A DNA stretch of 64,000 nucleotides from Geobacter sp. AOG1 (GTDB lineage Bacteria; Desulfobacterota; Desulfuromonadia; Geobacterales; Geobacteraceae), in the NCBI RefSeq assembly GCF_019972315.1, contig NZ_BLIZ01000001.1, positions 2,579,521 to 2,643,520 of the forward strand, given 5' to 3'. Position numbers and translations under genes: made by a program. Under the pieces are notes generated by a model. It did no database searches and was not told the DNA's origin. It saw nothing but the letters and a program-made list of their open reading frames with translations. Of this stretch, positions 61,838-64,000 are shown in pieces (the first letter of the stretch is position 1; each line of letters starts with the position of its first letter).

Positions 61838-62977
61838 TTGAATATAAAAAACTTAAAATACATAGATCGCGTGATTGGTTCAATAGTAACGGCCTGTCTC
61901 CCCAGCGCTCAGGTACGACCGCTTTCCTCCCCCCGCAACTTTCTCCTCATTCGTCCCGGCGGTATAGGCGATGCTGTCCTGCTGGTTCCTGCGATTCTTG
62001 CTTTGAAAGATATGTATCCCGATGCGCGGATAACTGTTCTGGCTGAGAAGCGCAATGGAGCCGTCTTTACCTTGTGCCCAGCCATAGATGAGATACTTCA
62101 CTACGACAGACCTGGCGAGTTGCTGTCGGCTATCCGAAGCCGGTATGACGTGGTGATCGATGCGGAGCAGTGGCATCGTCTATCTGCGGTGGTTGCCCGT
62201 ATTGTCTCCGCGCCTTGGTCAATCGGGTTTGCCACCAATGGGCGCAAAAAACTCTTTTCTCATCCGGTTCCCTATTCCCATGACGATTACGAGGCCGACA
62301 GTTTTTCCCATCTTCTCGGCCCTCTGGGTCTTATGTCTGATGTGCCCGTGCCAGTGTCTTTCCTGACTGTGCCGGAAGTTGCCCGAAGACAGGCTGATAA
62401 ACTTCTAGAGGTACTGAGCGGGAATTCTTTTGTGACTATTTTCCCCGGAGCCAGCATCCCTGAGCGCCGCTGGTCAGAGGAGAGATTTGCAGCAGTTGCT
62501 GCACTGCTGAATGAGCGGGGGGTGTCCGTGGTAGCGGTTGGAGGTGGGGAAGATGCAGCGGTTGGGGAACGGATTCTGGCTGGACGCCGTGGAGTTAATC
62601 TGGCAGGTAAAACTTCCCTGTTGGAAACTGCTGCGGTGATTGCCCGCGGTAGGTTGCTGGTGAGCGGAGATTCCGGGGTGCTTCATCTTGCTGTCGGGCT
62701 CGGGAAACCTACAGTTTCACTGTTCGGTCCGGGTATTGTCCGGAAATGGGCGCCACGCGGTCCGTCGCATATCGTGCTCAATAAGGGGCTTCCCTGCTCG
62801 CCTTGCACGAAATTCGGCTATACCTCGAAATGTTCCATTAACGCCCGCTGCATGGCCGACATCACCGTGGACGAGGTGATACAGGCAGTTGAACTCGTGA
62901 TGGTTGGACGGAGCAGGGGGGAGGATCAGGAAGGATCCGAAGGCAAGGACATCTCCCATGACCATGGACACGACTAG
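61838..62977 (+). CDS. Family 9 glycosyltransferase (heptosyltransferase-like)
   Basis: A 379-residue GT-B protein: NFLLIRPGGIGDAVLLVPAI, ITVLAEKRNGAVFTLCPAID, VTIFPGASIPERRWSEERFA, VVAVGGGEDAAVGERIL, VNLAGKTSLLETAAVI and LLVSGDSGVLHLAVGLG followed by KPTVSLFGP. This is the ADP-heptose:LPS heptosyltransferase (WaaF/WaaC/RfaQ) family, acting in LPS core assembly. GC-rich again, so it marks the right border of the AT-rich island. The start codon is TTG with no good ribosome site; GTG 61871 is an alternative. Confidence 0.83.
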   Translation: MNIKNLKYIDRVIGSIVTACLPSAQVRPLSSPRNFLLIRPGGIGDAVLLVPAILALKDMYPDARITVLAEKRNGAVFTLCPAIDEILHYDRPGELLSAIRSRYDVVIDAEQWHRLSAVVARIVSAPWSIGFATNGRKKLFSHPVPYSHDDYEADSFSHLLGPLGLMSDVPVPVSFLTVPEVARRQADKLLEVLSGNSFVTIFPGASIPERRWSEERFAAVAALLNERGVSVVAVGGGEDAAVGERILAGRRGVNLAGKTSLLETAAVIARGRLLVSGDSGVLHLAVGLGKPTVSLFGPGIVRKWAPRGPSHIVLNKGLPCSPCTKFGYTSKCSINARCMADITVDEVIQAVELVMVGRSRGEDQEGSEGKDISHDHGHD

Positions 62978-64000
62978 CCCATGCACAAATGCCTGTCCAC
63001 TCTATGCGTTTATCAGTAGGAAAGCGCGCCACCTCCTTACGGTTCTTCTGGTAATTTTCCCGTTATTATGGCTCTCCCCCCCTGCACATTCCCGTGCCTG
63101 CCCGGAGATTTCCTCCTCCGCTGCCAGTCAACGGATGGCCGCTCTGGCAAACGACATCCGTTACCACAATCAACTGTATTACGAGAAAGCGCAACCGGTT
63201 ATTAGTGATGCGGAGTATGACCGGCTGTTTGCTGAGCTGGTTCGGCTGGAGGAGTGTTTTCCTGCGTTGACTGCCGCGGATTCACCGACCAGGACGGTGG
63301 GCGGCGGAGTGGGTGGTGAAGCACGCACGGTGCAGCATGAACGTCCCATGCTCAGTTTGTCGTCCGCCACTGGCCCGGAGACGATTTTGGCGCTGCTGAA
63401 ACGGGTAGCGGCAGCCGGTGAGCTGTTGCTGGTCCAGCCCAAGGTGGACGGATTACCGGTGGAACTGGTGTATGATGCCGGCCGGCTGATTTCGGCATCA
63501 ACGCGTGGGGATGGCCGATTCGGCGAGGAGGTGACAGAGCGGGTTCGAGAAATCCAGGGGATTCCCCTCCTGTTGACCAGTCCGTTTCCCGAACGGGTGG
63601 TGGTTCGTGGCGAAGTCTATGCGGATCGTCGGCTTCTGCAGAATTCCGGGGAGGGAACGACACTGGAAACGTATGCCACGCCGCGCCATCTGGCTGCGGG
63701 GGCATTGCTGGCACAAAAACCCGATCCAGCTCTGCTGGCAGTTCTTCGCCTGTTCCCTTTTGAGTTGGTGACTGCCGGTTCGAGGGATGAAGGCCCGCGT
63801 TCCGACCGGGCGGCATTGCAGTTGCTGTCAGATTGGGGCTTTCCCGTCGTTTCCGATCACACCCGGCAGGTACGGACCTTTGCCGAAGTCAGGGCCGTGT
63901 ATCAGTCGTACCTGGTGAATCGTGACCAACAGCCATTTTCCATGGACGGGATTGTGGTGAAGGTGGATGATTTGTCTCTGCGGCAGCGGTTAGGAGAAGG
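62958..64000 (+). CDS. ligB: NAD-dependent DNA ligase LigB-like, with signal-peptide-like N terminus (3' truncated by window edge)
   Basis: 347 codons are visible before the window ends. A hydrophobic segment (HLLTVLLVIFPLLWLS) and a cleavable-looking PAHSRAC are followed by the ligase Ia-like region (RYHNQLYYEKAQPVISDAEY), the adenylation motif QPKVDG with Lys162, STRGDGRFGEEVTERVR, VVVRGEVYAD and MDGIVVKVDD. The signal-like start and QPKVDG context match E. coli LigB rather than LigA. AAGGA is eight bases upstream; the gene overlaps the GT9 gene by 20 bases. OB, zinc, helix-hairpin-helix and BRCT parts, if any, lie beyond the window. Confidence 0.85.
   Translation, partial: MTMDTTSPCTNACPLYAFISRKARHLLTVLLVIFPLLWLSPPAHSRACPEISSSAASQRMAALANDIRYHNQLYYEKAQPVISDAEYDRLFAELVRLEECFPALTAADSPTRTVGGGVGGEARTVQHERPMLSLSSATGPETILALLKRVAAAGELLLVQPKVDGLPVELVYDAGRLISASTRGDGRFGEEVTERVREIQGIPLLLTSPFPERVVVRGEVYADRRLLQNSGEGTTLETYATPRHLAAGALLAQKPDPALLAVLRLFPFELVTAGSRDEGPRSDRAALQLLSDWGFPVVSDHTRQVRTFAEVRAVYQSYLVNRDQQPFSMDGIVVKVDDLSLRQRLGE

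Noticed and set aside
1-64000. CRISPR arrays, tRNA or rRNA genes, riboswitches
   Set aside because: No regularly spaced repeats, cloverleaf-type sequences, rRNA signatures or recognisable aptamer motifs were seen on reading through the window.

Overview
The window looks like a chromosomal segment of a Geobacter-type deltaproteobacterium (Geobacteraceae, Desulfuromonadales/Desulfobacterota). The main reasons are the order pilB-pilT-pilC-pilS-pilR-pilA, a very short split type IV pilin (PilA-N followed by a separate PilA-C/Spc-like gene), a sigma-54 promoter in front of the pilin, and a 2-oxoacid:ferredoxin oxidoreductase gamma subunit at the left edge. This assignment is inferred from gene content and order; no database search was possible.

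Left part (1-19.6 kb) is ordinary, moderately GC-rich core genome. After the tail of the oxidoreductase and its terminator comes a tightly overlapping run: DedA membrane protein, trmJ, SemiSWEET, lemA and two TPM-domain proteins. It ends at a bidirectional terminator shared with a convergent efflux operon (tolC-like, emrA, emrB on the minus strand, driven by a strong sigma-70-like promoter). A lytic transglycosylase (slt) and RNase R diverge from a shared promoter region at 10.7-10.86 kb. RNase R is followed by tatC, ribF, a flippase-like membrane protein, a methyltransferase, a DUF2723 membrane glycosyltransferase and aroE.

Middle part (19.6-32.7 kb) is the type IV pilus locus: assembly ATPase, retraction ATPase, platform protein, the PilS-PilR two-component system, then the two pilin genes behind a consensus -24/-12 promoter and closed by a strong terminator. 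Downstream are an ABC-2 exporter split by a TPR protein with a pseudopilin-like tail, a TPR-bearing membrane glycosyltransferase and a UbiA-type polyprenyl-phosphate transferase.

Right part (32.7-63 kb) is a large surface-polysaccharide island with visibly lower and patchy GC. It holds about a dozen glycosyltransferases, the Wzm/Wzt ABC exporter, and a compact nonulosonate (sialic-acid-like) module: NeuB-type synthase, GNAT, TIM-barrel protein, CBS-aminotransferase fusion, methyltransferase, CMP-sugar synthetase, HemL-like aminotransferase and SDR. Several methyltransferases and an LbH acetyltransferase accompany it. Most genes overlap by 1-20 bases, suggesting translational coupling. A decayed transposase fragment sits at 49.6-49.8 kb. 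The window ends in a truncated LigB-type DNA ligase that carries a signal-peptide-like N terminus.

The most noteworthy points are the noncanonical gene set of the nonulosonate module placed directly after wzt (a possible chain-end cap for an ABC-exported polysaccharide), the CBS-DegT fusion, the split pilin with its regulatory region, the TPR/pseudopilin-tail protein inside the ABC exporter operon, and the secreted-looking LigB. No tRNA, rRNA, CRISPR array, riboswitch or intact insertion sequence was recognised.
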